Numbered from the stretch's first letter, positions 34,740-46,662 are shown. The stretch is DNA of 64,000 nt from Acanthacorydalis orientalis (GCA_034766995.1 CM068318.1:36981956-37045955); one strand, 5' to 3'. The notes: generated by a model from the letters alone, not told the origin. Program-made: numbers and translations.

Positions 34740-35994
34740 GTAACCAAGAAAGTTCTATTGTTTCTGAATTGAGAAAAAACACTTATGTATTTTTACATAA
34801 AATAACTTTATTCATCAAAATATCCACCTTCGCATTGAAAAACCGTTTCCCAGCGAGAAGATAATTTATAAATTCGATTTTTATAAAACTGATTATTTTT
34901 ATTTTCAAAAAATGTAGACACCTCCATTTTTAATTCTTCTTCATTATTAAACTGTTTACCACACATATGATTGTCCAAACATAAAAATAGGTGATAATCT
35001 GATGGATATATATCTGAGGAATACGAGGCATGGGGGAGAATCTCCCACCCTAAATTCATAATTTTTGTTCTAGTCTCTACTGTAATGTGTAACCGTGCGT
35101 TATATCTTGCAAAAATAATACATTTTTACGATTTACAAGTGCTGGCTGTTTTTGTTGTAATGCATCGTGTACTCATTGGTGTTATTCACTATAAATGTTT
35201 GCCGTTGGGGTTTGACCCACACGTAGATATTCATGGTGAATAATTCTTTTTGAAGTCCAACAAACACAGAGAAGTTTTCGCGATGTTAACTTTCATTTAG
35301 GACTTTGTTGGACAGGATAGCAGTGGTGAGTGCGTTTGTAGTTGGAATAAATAATCCATTTTTCATCAATGGTCAAAATTTGATCTAAAAAGTTCTCTGA
35401 TTTTAGTCGTGAAATAGGAGATGTACAGATTATAAGACGCTGTAATTTGTTATTGGGAGTTAATTCGTGTGGTACCCATTTACTTAATTTCCACGTATTT
35501 CCTATTTTGTGTTATTGCTTCCGTATTGTTCCGTCACTTACACTGAACAATTCTGCAAGCTGTTGACACGTTCAACTGGAATTTGTTTCAATCATTGTCT
35601 GCGATTCGTCGATTTTTAATTTGATGGTCTGCCTGATCTGGTCTCGTCTTTAATAGATTCATCCCCAGCAGAAATTTTTTTAAACCATCTCAGTGCCGTT
35701 CTAGATGTATCTATCTTCTCTCCAAACGCAGTACTAATTTTTTTTGCAATTTGTGTAGCGTCAGTCCCAAGTTAAAATTTATAAAACAAACACGCACGTA
35801 CTACACTATTTTTCACAGACATTTTTAAGGGTTAGTATTATTTTTTAAATTAAAATGAACAGTTCGAGATTCATTTAAAACACATGCTAAAATTACTGAT
35901 CAACAATTCTTGGAATTTTGTCCGATAACAAGTGTAAACAATTCTTGGAATTATTGTACGCTATAAAAGCGACGGAAATTTCTTAGTTACCTAA
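34736..35994 (-). mobile_element. Mariner-like element I, full-length (1259 bp), inactivated
   Basis: The left end TCAGGTAACCAAGAAAG and the reversed right end TTAGGTAACTAAGAAATTTC are inverted repeats, each next to TA. The - strand transposase starts MSVKNSVVRACLFYKF near 35823, with HTH regions (KKISTAFGEKIDTSRTALRW) and the C-terminus WEILPHASYSSDIYPSDYHL, ending [15 protein letters not shown] at 34808. The third catalytic Asp (PSDY) is kept. A stop after the first 16 codons and later stops inactivate it. The second catalytic block is not clear. Confidence 0.82.
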
Positions 35995-36114
35995 TATTTA
36001 AGCTATCACAAGCCAATTGTTTCATTTTTAAATTATGATGATCCAGAACCTTTAAAATATAGGCAGAGTCATGTGGAAATAATATCTGTAATGAATTAAC
36101 ACTACGTGTGTGTG

Positions 36115-37198
36115 TTATTTTATACTGAAACAACTTAAAAACGTAGTGTCAAAAGGAAAAGTATATCGACGACTAACGAAAAAATGATAAGGAGAACAAG
36201 GTGGGTGAGGTAAGGGTTCATAACCCAGTTTATTTAATTTTTTAAAAGTCATTTTTGAGACGTGTGGTCCGGTGTTGTCATGAAGAAGAATTGATCCTGT
36301 TCGATTGACTAATGCTGGCCGTAAACGATGCAACTCGTAATGCATTTTTTCCAATTTCCTGACAATATTTTTCTGCTGTTCTCGTTTCACCAGGATTTAA
36401 AAAGTTGTAGTGAATGATGCCACTTTCAAATTATCAAATATTGGTCATAATATTTTTTCATGAAGCTTCAGTTTAGAAAACTGTATTGGTGCTTTTCCTC
36501 AGTCTAGTCACTGCGATGAAAATGTCTGATTATTGCAGAGAATCCATTTTTCATCACATGTGACAATGCGATCAAGAAAAGAATAATTTTTGTTATATAA
36601 AAGAAGTGTAGTTTAATCTTCGTATCGCCGAATTCCTTAATGTTCGTTTAGTACATACGGCGCCCATTTATCCAACTTTTTTGTTTTTCCAATTAGGCCC
36701 AAATGTCCAATAACTGTTGAATGATCAACATTGAGTTCTTCTGCCACCTCTCGAGTAGTTTTAAGTGAGTCCGCTTCAATAATGGTTCTCGAATCATTAC
36801 TGTCTATAGCTGAATGACGTCCACGACCTTCCTCATCAAGGCTTTCGTTTCCATTTCGAAATTTTTGGAACCAGTGTTGAGCTGTACTTTCACTAATTGA
36901 CTCTTCGCCAAAAACAAATTTGATATTTCGAGCAATTTCTGTCCTAATTTAAACTCATACAACAAAATCGCACAAATTTATTTTTTCCATTACTAATTTA
37001 AGAGGTTATATCCAACAATACTAAAGAATGAAGACAATAGACAACCTGAAATCAGTACTGCCAATTTCATTGTTTACACAACATTTTCATTCTTTACAAT
37101 GTTGTATCACATGACTATAATAAAAGATAACGGTAACTACAAAAATCGGCACCAATTTTGAAATGATAAAAACCACAATTATTTTTGCACCAACATAA
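36115..37198 (-). mobile_element. Mariner-like element A6, near full coding length but dead
   Basis: The right end, reversed, is TTATGTTGGTGCAAAAATAA, the form closest to Hsmar1 in this window. The - strand has the HTH regions, the linker KKLDKWAPYVLNEH, CDEKWILCNN, and LLHDNTGPHVSKMTFKKLNK (second Asp). The third block is HPPCSPYHFF, where the segment holding the third Asp has been deleted. The left TIR was not found. Confidence 0.75.
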
Positions 37199-38280
37199 TA
37201 TTTTAATAATTGATTTTTGTAGAAAGCATTACAATTAGGTCCATTAAGTGTTTTTTACCGACTATATGTGATTATACATCGACTGAATTTTTCATCACAA
37301 AATTAAGAAGTTTAATATTTTATAATGCGTTTTTGTTGACAGGTTTTAAGTTTAAAGCCAAATGAAGACAATTTTTAACGCATCATTTGCTTTAGATTTA
37401 ATTATGATTTTTTTAAAGTTAAGAATAGTCTATTAATCTTCTTTGATTTTTAGGGAATTCTACTAAAGCATTATTAATATAACTGCAGAAGATATTAGAC
37501 AAATGGTCAACAAAGTCGCTCTTCTTGCTGAATATGATAATTAGTATATGTAATTGGTACGTGATAGAACTGAGTGACAAACACGAGATTCACGGACTAA
37601 TGTATCAAGATAAGAGATGTCACTGAGTCTAGCTGGAGCTGATCGTTTCATGATCTTACTGGAAGACACACACCGGAGCTTTCTAGGTACAACAGAAGGT
37701 TGTATCGTTTTACCAGTTCGGAAAGAATAAATTCTGTATAAGTAATAAGGCAATTATCATCTGAAAGTAACTATTGTCACGTAAGATTAAAAAAAATCTT
37801 AATATGGATGTTCATAAAATGACTGATATCCAAGGATTGCATCCAGTGGATCATGAAAAGAGGGTAGAATATTGCACAAAATACGAAACATAGAATTAAA
37901 AATCATATATTGACTTTTCAGTGAAAGCTGATATTATTATTAAGTTTTTATTTTAAGTTTATGTTTATGTTTACTTTTACAATTTGTAGCAGGGTAGAAT
38001 TGTACCATTTTGAATCATTATTTTTAAAAGCATATTGTATAATCATTGCTTTTGTGACGTAGCAGTTAATATTTTTTGGAGCGATTGTTGACATGCAATG
38101 AAAAATGATATACTGTTAATAACAAAAAAATAATATCACCACAAATACTCGTCGTTCAGCGATGCTGTGTCTCAATCATCAAATTCTCAATTTTTAATCC
38201 TATAAAGTTGCAGAATATGTATGATGCAGCACTTCAAAATATTTTATTTTCATTTTACAGATGTAATATTCTTTTATACT
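37199..38280. other. Intergenic stretch between Six4 and the SINA-like gene
   Basis: A - strand frame at 37541-37753 (KTIQPSVVPRKLRCVSSSKI, then MKRSAPARLSDISYLDTLVR) has unusually protein-like composition and normal codon use. I do not recognise it and see no splice context. Confidence 0.3.
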
Positions 38281-38286
38281 AGTATA

Positions 38287-38494
38287 TACCCCGTCAAAAT
38301 TGACGGGAAAATAGAAAGAAATATAGAAATAAAAAACTGTTTATTGGTTTTTACAACATAATATATTTAAACATAAAAAATACCTAAGAACGAATCAACG
38401 TTTGTCAGAACTGACAAAACAAATTTTACTCGTCACTGTGTCCGCAGAACAAAGTAACGAGTAATGTTGACATTGTCCTGCGGACACAGTGACG
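38287..38494. repeat. Hairpin cluster
   Basis: CCCGTCAAAATTGACGGG (38289-38306) and TTTGTCAGAACTGACAAA (38401-38418) are near-perfect palindromes. CGTCACTGTGTCCGCAG (38431-38447) pairs perfectly with CTGCGGACACAGTGACG (38478-38494) across a 30-base loop. The first motif also occurs in the piggyBac-like element at 23316-24568, so this may be the subterminal part of a relative. Confidence 0.7.
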
Positions 38495-38754
38495 ATTTAG
38501 GTTTTTATATATAAGACTATTTTTCATGATAACATGACTTCATACATAATTAATAGCTTTAAAAATAACCAACATTTTCAATCGATAATTTTATTCTCCC
38601 TTCATCATATCTTACTACAAAATTATTACTACGATATTATTTTTTCTTGTTGTTTAGAAATCATTTGTGTGGAGAATAGATCGAATCGATGGCATTTTAT
38701 AAATTGAGTTGATTATTTTTTTTATTTTAAAGATAAGGAATTTTTCATAAATGA

Positions 38755-38777
38755 TTATATATATATATTTTTTTATA

Positions 38778-38812
<35 letters not shown>
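38755..38812. repeat. (TA)n array
   Basis: Simple repeat. A (TG)n run lies at 38976-38996. Confidence 0.85.
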
Positions 38813-38815
<3 letters not shown>

Positions 38816-39203
38816 TAAATGCGCCTGTGCTTATTTTTGAACACAAAATACTGTTTTAAACAGTTTATGGGAATCTCCAGTATATCATATAAAGCATAAA
38901 CGTTTCGGTCATAAAATAATATTTTTTTATTTATTTTTTATGTTTTATTTAAATTTTTCTGTCTCTTGAAAGCAAGTGTGTGTGTGTGTGTGTGTGTTTT
39001 TTGTAAAGAAATATATTAAAAAATAATTAATTGAAAGAAATTGTAATATGAAATAATTGCAGCTAAATTCACTTTCATAAATAAATAACTTTGAACATAT
39101 ACAATTCTGTAATCAAAATGCTAATTAGTTTATTATTGTTGATTTTCAATTGACTTATAAGTATATCGACGGCGATATTACCATTTCAGAACAAGGAGGT
39201 ATA

Positions 39204-39812
39204 CACAGGGTGGCACAAAAAGAACGACGTGGTTTGAACAATTAATAATTTTTTTTAAATGTTTTTTTTCTCTCTTCTTTTCAGAATTTTATAAATAAAA
39301 CTTGTAGAATTTATCACAGAACGGTACACGACGGAACAACGTACCAAAATAATTGAATTTTATTTTAAAAATCATGATTAATCGTTTGGTTGTACGTTTT
39401 CGACAACAAGGTGCAGTTAGTTACCGTCCCGGATCTGGAAGACATCGTTCGGTTCTAACTGAAAAAAATATTCAGCGTGTACAAGAAAGTATTGTGAAAA
39501 AGTGCTTAAACGTCAACAAGAAGACGTTCAACCCAACTTTCACCGACAGACGATCATCTTTTTCGCCACTTGGAATATTATTTAAGAAATAAAAAATTCC
39601 GAAACCAAGCAGAAGTGATTCAAGGATTTAAAGACTTTATAAGCTCTTAAAATGTCGATTTTTATAAAAATGGGATAAACAATCTAATTTCTCGTTGTCA
39701 AAAGACCCATGAAGCTGATGGAGCTTATTTTGATTAAATATATTTTGTTTTATTAAAAATAGTGCGTTTTGATTCCCACCTACAAATTCCGCAATTTCAT
39801 ATGTTACACCTT

Positions 39813-39848
<36 letters not shown>

Positions 39849-39958
39849 TATATAGATATATATTGTCAAATAAAAAAAAGATGAAAATATTAAAAAAACA
39901 ACAAAAAATATTAATATTTTAAACTCTTTCGTTCTTTTTGCGCCACTCCTTATAAAAA
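39204..39958 (+). mobile_element. Tc1/mariner element E3 with a nested piece of mariner F
   Basis: The outer ends AGGGTGGCACAAAAAGAACG and, reversed, AGGAGTGGCGCAAAAAGAAC form an inverted repeat. The 5' part encodes TTEQRTKIIEFYF-like and LVVRFRQQGAVSYRPGSGRH, the HTH of family E. From about 39545 to 39815 the sequence switches to the 3' end of family F, near identical to 59225-59475 (GGGATAAACAATCTAATTTC, then the F terminus). A (TA)n run and the E right end follow. The E catalytic region is absent. Confidence 0.72.
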
Positions 39959-40046
39959 AGCACAGTACTGATAAATTGTGTACTAATATATACTATATAC
40001 ATATCTGAGATAATCTGGAAAAATGTTTGTAGTATAGAGGGATACT

Positions 40047-40052
40047 TTTATT
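40047..40052 (-). terminator. Candidate poly(A) signal of the SINA-like gene
   Basis: AATAAA on the - strand lies about 170 bases after the stop codon of the SINA-like exon. Such hexamers are common by chance in AT-rich DNA. Confidence 0.3.
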
Positions 40053-40223
40053 TGTTTTGAGAATTGTTTACAAAATTAATTTTATGAAGGAAGTGAATTC
40101 AGGCACAATTGCAACAAGATACGACTAGTTTGATGCAGACCCATCTTTTTTGTTGATCAGGATTTGCTTCAATAGCATCTAACACAATTTTGTCAATATA
40201 TTATATATTTACATACTTTTTGG

Positions 40224-41774
40224 TTATGTTTCTTGCACTAGAGGCTCTAAAATATGTTTCCGTGTTATACTTAGTCTATATTTGAGTGAGTTGTTTTGAA
40301 CATAAGATTTTATTATTTTTCTGGGTATTATCACACACTGACTGTCGGCGATTATTTGTTTAATTGACGTTTTAGTGCTCGCGCACGCATTAGATATTTG
40401 TAAATGGCGATTTTCTTCGGACAATTCGTATGTATAATAAAACGAGTTGTCGCTTTTCTTTCCTGCGACGAGTTGTACAACGACGTAGAAATAATTTTCG
40501 TTCAAAATATATGTATGTAAAAAGTATTTTGAATATAGGAAACTGCTCCAAGTTAAAGTAAAATCATTACCGCTAAACTGGTCCCATTTCATGTTTACAT
40601 TGATCGGTATTTGTTGGTGGGTAGATAAATGTTTGGATAAGTTGAACTCGGATCCTTTCCAGTGGCATACATTCTTTGTTTTTATCGTAACTGAGCACGT
40701 TAATGGTGTAAAATTACATATTAATTCATGTTTGTTTATATCCGACAATGATAATCTAACAGTGCATCCATACTCACTGTATACACATGGGTATGCTATG
40801 AAATTCGTCAATGACTCTAAAGCTAACACTCTGTTATCATTACATAAATTAATAGGTTTTCTGCATAAAAAGCAACTGACTTTTTCCTCAACACATTGAT
40901 TGCATACAGTATGTCCTTCTGGACAATTATATATGGGCGGTTTCATATATTTCTTGCATCCGGGGCATGTTAACAACTCATAAAATTCTTTATTGTCGAG
41001 TGTAACTAAATCACTTGCAATTTTAGCATCTTCCTCAATACTCAACGACCAGGTGACATTTGAAAAACCACCAAAACTTTTAAATAAGAATCCATTAAGT
41101 TTTAACGATTCTGTTTCATTGAAGTCAAATGAAGAAAATTTGTACACTTTTATTTTGAGTGAAGCATGTATATTTTTACTAATTGAATCTATTCCCCCGT
41201 GTAAAGTAATTATACAGTTGGTATTTTCAAAGTTGATATCCGTATTCATTGTATAGAAACTTATAAAATAGTCGTTTTTAACATTCTTGTATCTCATCAA
41301 TAAGTAAATGTCATTCAGTTGTATATAGCAGGCCGTTTCATTAGGAAATTTATACGTTTTTTTTACATTCAACTTTCTTGGCGGATGTTTTTGAAGAAGA
41401 TGCCCTTCAAACTTTTCCAAAAATCCTCTCCAAGAGCAGTTATTAAAAATACATTTATACGAACATTTTTCGCACTGAACATTGTGGTTTACTTTATTTT
41501 CCAACGAACAGTATACTCCACAATCGTACTTACATTTGAACAATAATATTTTCATAATTTCTTCTAATTGTACGAATTTCTGGAAATGTAATTTCTCGTG
41601 ACATATTTGACATTTATTGATCAAATTAAAACATGATTTACACGAGGAATGTCCATTACAACACAAATAAAGTGTCGCACCATAAAACGGATTACTGCAG
41701 TTGTTGCAACTTAGGTGGGAAGTAATTTTGTCGTTTAAGCTTAGAGCGCCGTAATCTGCAATTATTTTTTTATT
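40224..41774 (-). CDS. SINA/SIAH-like protein with two tandem RING-zinc finger-TRAF-like modules (terminal exon)
   Basis: The frame is open for 516 codons, so this looks like a functional gene. Module 1 has a RING (CNNC...CCNGHSSCKSC...CQIC), then a SINA-type zinc finger (CKYDCGVYC...H...CEKCSYKC...CSW...H...H) and a divergent TRAF-like region. Module 2, from about the middle, repeats this: RING CPGCKKYMKPPIYNCPEGHT...CNQC...CFLC, zinc finger CVYSEYGC...CNFTPLTC...CHWKG...H...H, and a TRAF-like domain with FYVVVQLVAGKK and IKQIIADSQCVII. SIAH proteins are E3 ubiquitin ligases: the RING binds E2 and the TRAF-like domain binds substrate. A normal SIAH has one module of about 280 residues. There is no ATG before the first RING cysteines. 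A consensus acceptor (tatatttctttcag) directly precedes 41774, so the start codon must be in an upstream exon at higher coordinates. An in-frame TTG at 41795 is not a credible start. Confidence 0.85.
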   Translation of the reverse strand, partial: NKKIIADYGALSLNDKITSHLSCNNCSNPFYGATLYLCCNGHSSCKSCFNLINKCQICHEKLHFQKFVQLEEIMKILLFKCKYDCGVYCSLENKVNHNVQCEKCSYKCIFNNCSWRGFLEKFEGHLLQKHPPRKLNVKKTYKFPNETACYIQLNDIYLLMRYKNVKNDYFISFYTMNTDINFENTNCIITLHGGIDSISKNIHASLKIKVYKFSSFDFNETESLKLNGFLFKSFGGFSNVTWSLSIEEDAKIASDLVTLDNKEFYELLTCPGCKKYMKPPIYNCPEGHTVCNQCVEEKVSCFLCRKPINLCNDNRVLALESLTNFIAYPCVYSEYGCTVRLSLSDINKHELICNFTPLTCSVTIKTKNVCHWKGSEFNLSKHLSTHQQIPINVNMKWDQFSGNDFTLTWSSFLYSKYFLHTYILNENYFYVVVQLVAGKKSDNSFYYTYELSEENRHLQISNACASTKTSIKQIIADSQCVIIPRKIIKSYVQNNSLKYRLSITRKHILEPLVQET

Positions 41775-42164
41775 CTGAAAGAAATATAAACTCAAGTGAA
41801 ACAGTTATGCAAAAAAGTAAATGAATATTTTTTTTTGAAAAAAAACCGGACACAAAAATGAAAATACACGATTCAAATTTCTATTGTAAGATTATGATTT
41901 GTGTTTATCAAGTTACATCTTTTTCAATACCGCGTACAATTTTGTCAGACTTGTATTCAGGGTAAAAGGACTTTTGATTCGATTAAATTTTGTTTTTGAT
42001 ACTAGAATTTTAAACACTACTTTATAATTCCTAAAAAGTATTAGGTTATTAAGTATGAAATGTACGATTTCCTTAAGTAATAAGTTTGACAGCTGCCATC
42101 TCTGACATTTCACTTTGATTGACATTTCTTTTTTTTATGAAAATATACATCATCGTTCTTTCAA
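41775..42164 (-). other. 5' side of the SINA-like gene (intron acceptor, possible first exon or promoter)
   Basis: Going upstream on the - strand from the acceptor at 41775-41777, no ATG exon with a good donor in the right phase was found. GAAATGTCAGAGATGGCAGC near 42105 could hold a start codon, but the only phase-0 donor near it (GTCAAA) is poor. A stronger donor (AAAAC|GTGAGT near 42168) has no open ATG frame before it. Confidence 0.3.
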
Positions 42165-43250
42165 ACTCACGTTTTGGCTTGTGTTTATTATTCAATCAAT
42201 TTTTAAGACAATTTTTGTGAAACCATGGACAAATAAAAAATTCGTGTTATTTTCGAATATGAATTCTGTCGTAGAACGAATGCAGTGCAGACAGCTCGAA
42301 ATATAAACAAATTGTTTGGAAAGGATGTGACTGATAAACGCATAGTATGTCGATGGTTTGATGAGTTCCGTTCTGGTGATTTTAACCTTGAAAATGAGCC
42401 CGCGTGGGTGACTTGAAACCAAGTTGGATAATGAGCTGAAAGCTGTAGTGGAAGCGAATCCGTCTCACACTACGTATGAATTAACAGCAAGATTTGATGT
42501 TAGTATTCCAACAATATTGGACTATTTGAAAAAATCGGTAAGATAAAGAATCTGGATTGATGGGTTCCGCATGAATTAAACGAGCGTCGGAAGAGAAATT
42601 GTCTCGAATCTTGTCGTTCTTTGCTGTCACGATATAAAGGCGAACCATGTCTACACCGTCTTGTTACATGTGATGAAAAATGGATTCTCTTTGGAAATCG
42701 CAAGCGTTCGGAACAATGGTTGGATAAAGATGAAGCGCCGAAGCAGAGTTCAAAACTGAACATTCATCAAAAAAAGCTAATGATGTCTATTTGGTGGTCC
42801 AGCGCTGATTTTATCCACTACAGCTTCATGAAACCTGGTCAATAGATTACAGATAATATCTACTGCAACTAATTAGACGAAATGATGAGGATGCTTGCGA
42901 TTAAGCAGCTGAGATTGGTTAATAGAGACATGATAATCCTCTTGTCAGACAACGCTCGACCACATTGCACAGAAACAACGCTGCTAAAAATATAGGAGCT
43001 GGACCTGAAAACTCTCTCTCATCCACCGTATTCACCAGACCTTGCACCAACTGACTACCTCTTCTTACAAGCTTTGGACCACTTTTTTTAAGAAAAAAAC
43101 TTCAATTCACAATAAGCTGTGGAAAAATCCTTTTCAAGATTTCATCGCCACTCACTCCCCGTACTTTTTCACTGCTGGCATAAACAAACTACCATTAAGA
43201 TGGCAAAACCGTGTGATAGTTTAGGTGCATATATTGAATTATTGTACTGC
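42165..43250 (+). mobile_element. Mariner-like element H, transposase remnant
   Basis: The + strand encodes IRVIFEYEFCRRTNAVQTAR and KRIVCRWFDEFRSGDFNLEN (HTH region), then CLHRLVTCDEKWILFGNRKR (first Asp), LLSDNARPHCTE (second Asp) and HPPYSPDLAPTDYLFL (third Asp), ending at AGINKLPLRWQNRVIV. All three catalytic codons persist but stops and frameshifts are scattered. The ends could not be fixed. It lies upstream of the SINA-like gene, where its first exon and promoter should be. Confidence 0.8.
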
Positions 43251-43424
43251 TTCTTGTCTGAGATATAATAAACCAATCTTTTGATTCGAAATCTGACATT
43301 TCATATTTAATGAATTACTATATATCTGAGAAAATAAATTGAATATAAAACAGATGCGATTTTTCCATGTCACTGATTAGTATATGTTTGAATTTATACA
43401 CAAACGCACATAGGTGGCTCAAAA

Positions 43425-44100
43425 GTATTAGAGGTAAAAAATAGTTCAGTGCCTTTAAATTGAATCAATATTAAAATAGAGTTACAATTAAAATATTTTC
43501 TTGTCATTTTAAGATTTTCAAGTGCCAACCTCAACATTTAAAAACACTATATATCTTGGTCACGCAGTTTATATAACCTCACAAAAGAGTAGTAAACACG
43601 GTGACGTTCGAAAAGTAGGATATAAGACATTCCATACTTTTCGTATTCGCAGACTAGAAAAGCGGTTACTATGAGTGAAGAAAGATACCGAAACATGATA
43701 AGCATTTTTTGTGGAAAGAATTCGATGATATTGATCTGAAGGACATGCGATTCCAGCAGGACGGTGCAACAAGCCACACAGCTGGTGAAACAATTGTTTT
43801 ATTGAAGACGAAATTTCCTGGTCGCGTTATTTCAAGAAATGGGAACATTAATTGGCTACCGACATCCTGCGATTTAACACCGTTGGACTACTTTTTTGAG
43901 CTCACGTTAGAGGACATGTGAACGACAACTGTCCTAAAGCAATTTCCAACCTAAATCCGAATAGTAATTGCTGAGATAGAGCGCCGGATTTGTAGGGAAA
44001 CGCGGTGGTCATTTACACAATATTATTTTTCATTTATAAATAGCATACCGCCAACGATTATTTAGAATGAATAAACTTGAAATTTCAGTGTAAGTTTTGT
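43425..44100 (+). mobile_element. Tc1/mariner element E2, internally deleted
   Basis: The 5' 170 bases match the start of element B (GCCTTTAAATTGAAT block). The frame at 43709-43921 gives FDDIDLKDMRFQQDGATSHT and FPGRVISRNGNINWLPTSCD followed by LTPLDYF, the second and third catalytic blocks of the FQQDGA/R.ISR.GD..WP family. The sequence between HTH and these blocks is missing. Confidence 0.7.
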
Positions 44101-44859
44101 GTTTTACTTCAAATTGAAAAATGGCGTCCTCATTGGAAAAGCATGTAATATCTATCTGATAGCTTACATATTAAATTAATAACAAATAATCTACTTTGAG
44201 GAAAAAGAGTGTTTGGATGGGTATCTAGAACAAGAAAGAATCTAATTCAAGCAATAAAAAAGGCATGGAAGAATTATGGAACTAATTCGCCGAAACAGAA
44301 TCAAAATTGAAGATACTTTAATGAAATTAAAACGCTAATAAACATTAAAAATTATTTATAAAGTCTTCAATGCAATATTAAACACAGAGAACATGTTTTT
44401 TTTTCAATTATTATTATGAAATAATTTATAGTATTATTAAATTCAGTCACACACGCCAATTAATAATTTCGTCAAATCACACACCGCACACACAAATGAA
44501 TTTGTCAATTTACAATAAAATATCTTACCATTTTGAAGTTTGAATGACACTTTTATTGTGCATTTACGAAATAACTAACAACTCGACTAAATAACAAATA
44601 CTAAAGCAATTGAATATTAGGTACGATTGGTATTTATCTAAAACTGTTCTTGTCTATCCTATCTTCTATCTTAATGTCTATCTTATTGTGAATGAATTAT
44701 CTGTTTGTGTATGAATAATCCACGATAATACTTTTCTTTTATCGATCAAATCGATACTTATCTGCTAACAATAGAAAATTATTTATATTTCAGGAGTTCC
44801 CGAAACAAATTATAAAAACGTTATTATTCAGTTTAATGATTAAGGATCAGAATCTGTAG

Positions 44860-45915
44860 TTATTATGGAGGGGGACAGGCATTTTGAATACCGTGAAAAA
44901 CATTTACAACCGGTTTAGAAAGAGGGTTATGTCTATTCAAAATTGTGATAGATGGTTTGCAAAATTTAAACGGGGTAATTTGAACCTCGACCAGGCACGC
45001 CGCGTTCCGGTCGGCCTTCTGGCGTTGATGACGACATAGTATGCAATTTAGTGGTTAGTAATCCACGAAAATCAGCACAAAAGATTGCTAAGAGGTTGTT
45101 GATAAATTGACCACATTTCGGAATTTTAAAAAACTTGGATACAATTTAAAGCTCGATGTTTGGATGCCACATGATCTGACCGAACAGAACAAAATGTATC
45201 AGACCTTTATGGTCAATTCCTTGTTCGGTCGACTAAAAAACAATCCTTTTCTGGATCAATTAGTGACAGGAGACGATATATGGATCCAATACGATAATGT
45301 AGAACGGAGACAGACATGGGGTCAGAAGAATCAACGCGGTCAGCTTATGACAAATGCCTGTTTGCATCTACGGAAGGTTATGCTATCTGTATGATGGGAT
45401 TGCAAAGGTGTGATCTCTTATGAACTGTTCTCTATTAGCGAAACAATCATTTCCAATAAGTATTGTCAACAATAAGACAATTTGAAAGGAGCAGTTGAGG
45501 AAAATATTCCGGTTTTCACCAATCGGAAGGATGTTGTCTAATATTAGGATAACGCTAAACCTCACACTTCGATGCGAAGGCAGTGAAAATTCAGAAAGCT
45601 AATCTGCGATCTCCTATGGCACCCACCGTTTTCTCCTGACATTGCTCCATCAGTTTATCACTTGTTTCGGTCGTTACAAAACAGTTTAAACGATAAAAAA
45701 TTCGCTTCTCCTCACGGCTTAAAAAACTAAATTTGTTCGTTCTTCGATGAGTAACCGGTCACATTTTATGATAGAGGAGTACGAATGCTGTCAGAACATT
45801 AAAGAAAGATTATAGAAACCAATGACAATTACTTGCTCGAATGAATAAATTGATTTTACTAAAATTAATTCAGTCCATTTTGCAATCATGAAATCCATCA
45901 AAACTTTTGCACTCA
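44860..45915 (+). mobile_element. Mariner-like element D2
   Basis: Longer than D1, it keeps a 5' part (NCDRWFAKFKRGNLNLDQAR) with a shift near 45000, then LDVWMPHDLTEQNKMYQTFM, FLDQLVTGDDIWIQYDN (first Asp) and degenerate later blocks. It ends TTTTGCACTCACCTAA next to TA. About 100 bases of flank and the (TA)n beyond also match those of D1. Confidence 0.8.
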
Positions 45916-46015
45916 CCTAATATAATTGATACGTTTATTAGTTTAAAAATCAGGATATCACTAATTCACAAATAATTTTTTTTATCAACTAATTAATTGT
46001 ACAAAATGTGATATA

Positions 46016-46016
<1 letters not shown>

Positions 46017-46072
<56 letters not shown>
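46017..46072. repeat. (TA)n array next to mariner D2
   Basis: Counterpart of the array at 32425. Others in this part lie at 46243-46301 and 46671-46750. Confidence 0.88.
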
Positions 46073-46073
<1 letters not shown>

Positions 46074-46242
46074 GTATGAGTAGTATAATCTCCAAAAATT
46101 TTAATGTAAAATGTTCAGAATTCACACCTCGAATTAATTTGAAAGGTCGAATCAATAACATTAACACAATGTCTTGAAATGTTACAATCGTTTACTTAAA
46201 TTTCAGTTGTCTTCGCTGTGTGTTTCTGTATATAAAAGAAGC

Positions 46243-46305
<63 letters not shown>

Positions 46306-46662
46306 AAGAATGTAATATTTTTCTTTTCATTATAATCTATTGAACAAATCACCGCGTACATGTAATATATTGTAAAATAACCTCTAGTTTCATACAAATT
46401 AGAGACATGATTCGCATGAATATTACAGTTGTTATTAAGTATATTTATTCGGCATTGACTTTGCATATAAATCACTCAAACGAATGTGTGCCTCGTTTTA
46501 TTGATATTTCAGATTACTTCACGCAAATTGCACTTTGTATAAATTATTTTTCTACCCGTTGTTAAGGTAGGTTTATACGAAGAGATAAAAAAAGAATAAG
46601 AAAAAGATTGAATTTATATGGTTGTTGTCAAAAACATGATATTTTTAAAGCAGTACACGCAT

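Noticed and set aside
40591..41546. Three + strand frames of 75-102 codons
   Set aside because: Antisense shadows of the SINA-like exon.
41775..41795. Extension of the SINA-like ORF to a TTG at 41795
   Set aside because: TTG is not a normal start here, and a splice acceptor lies at exactly this place.
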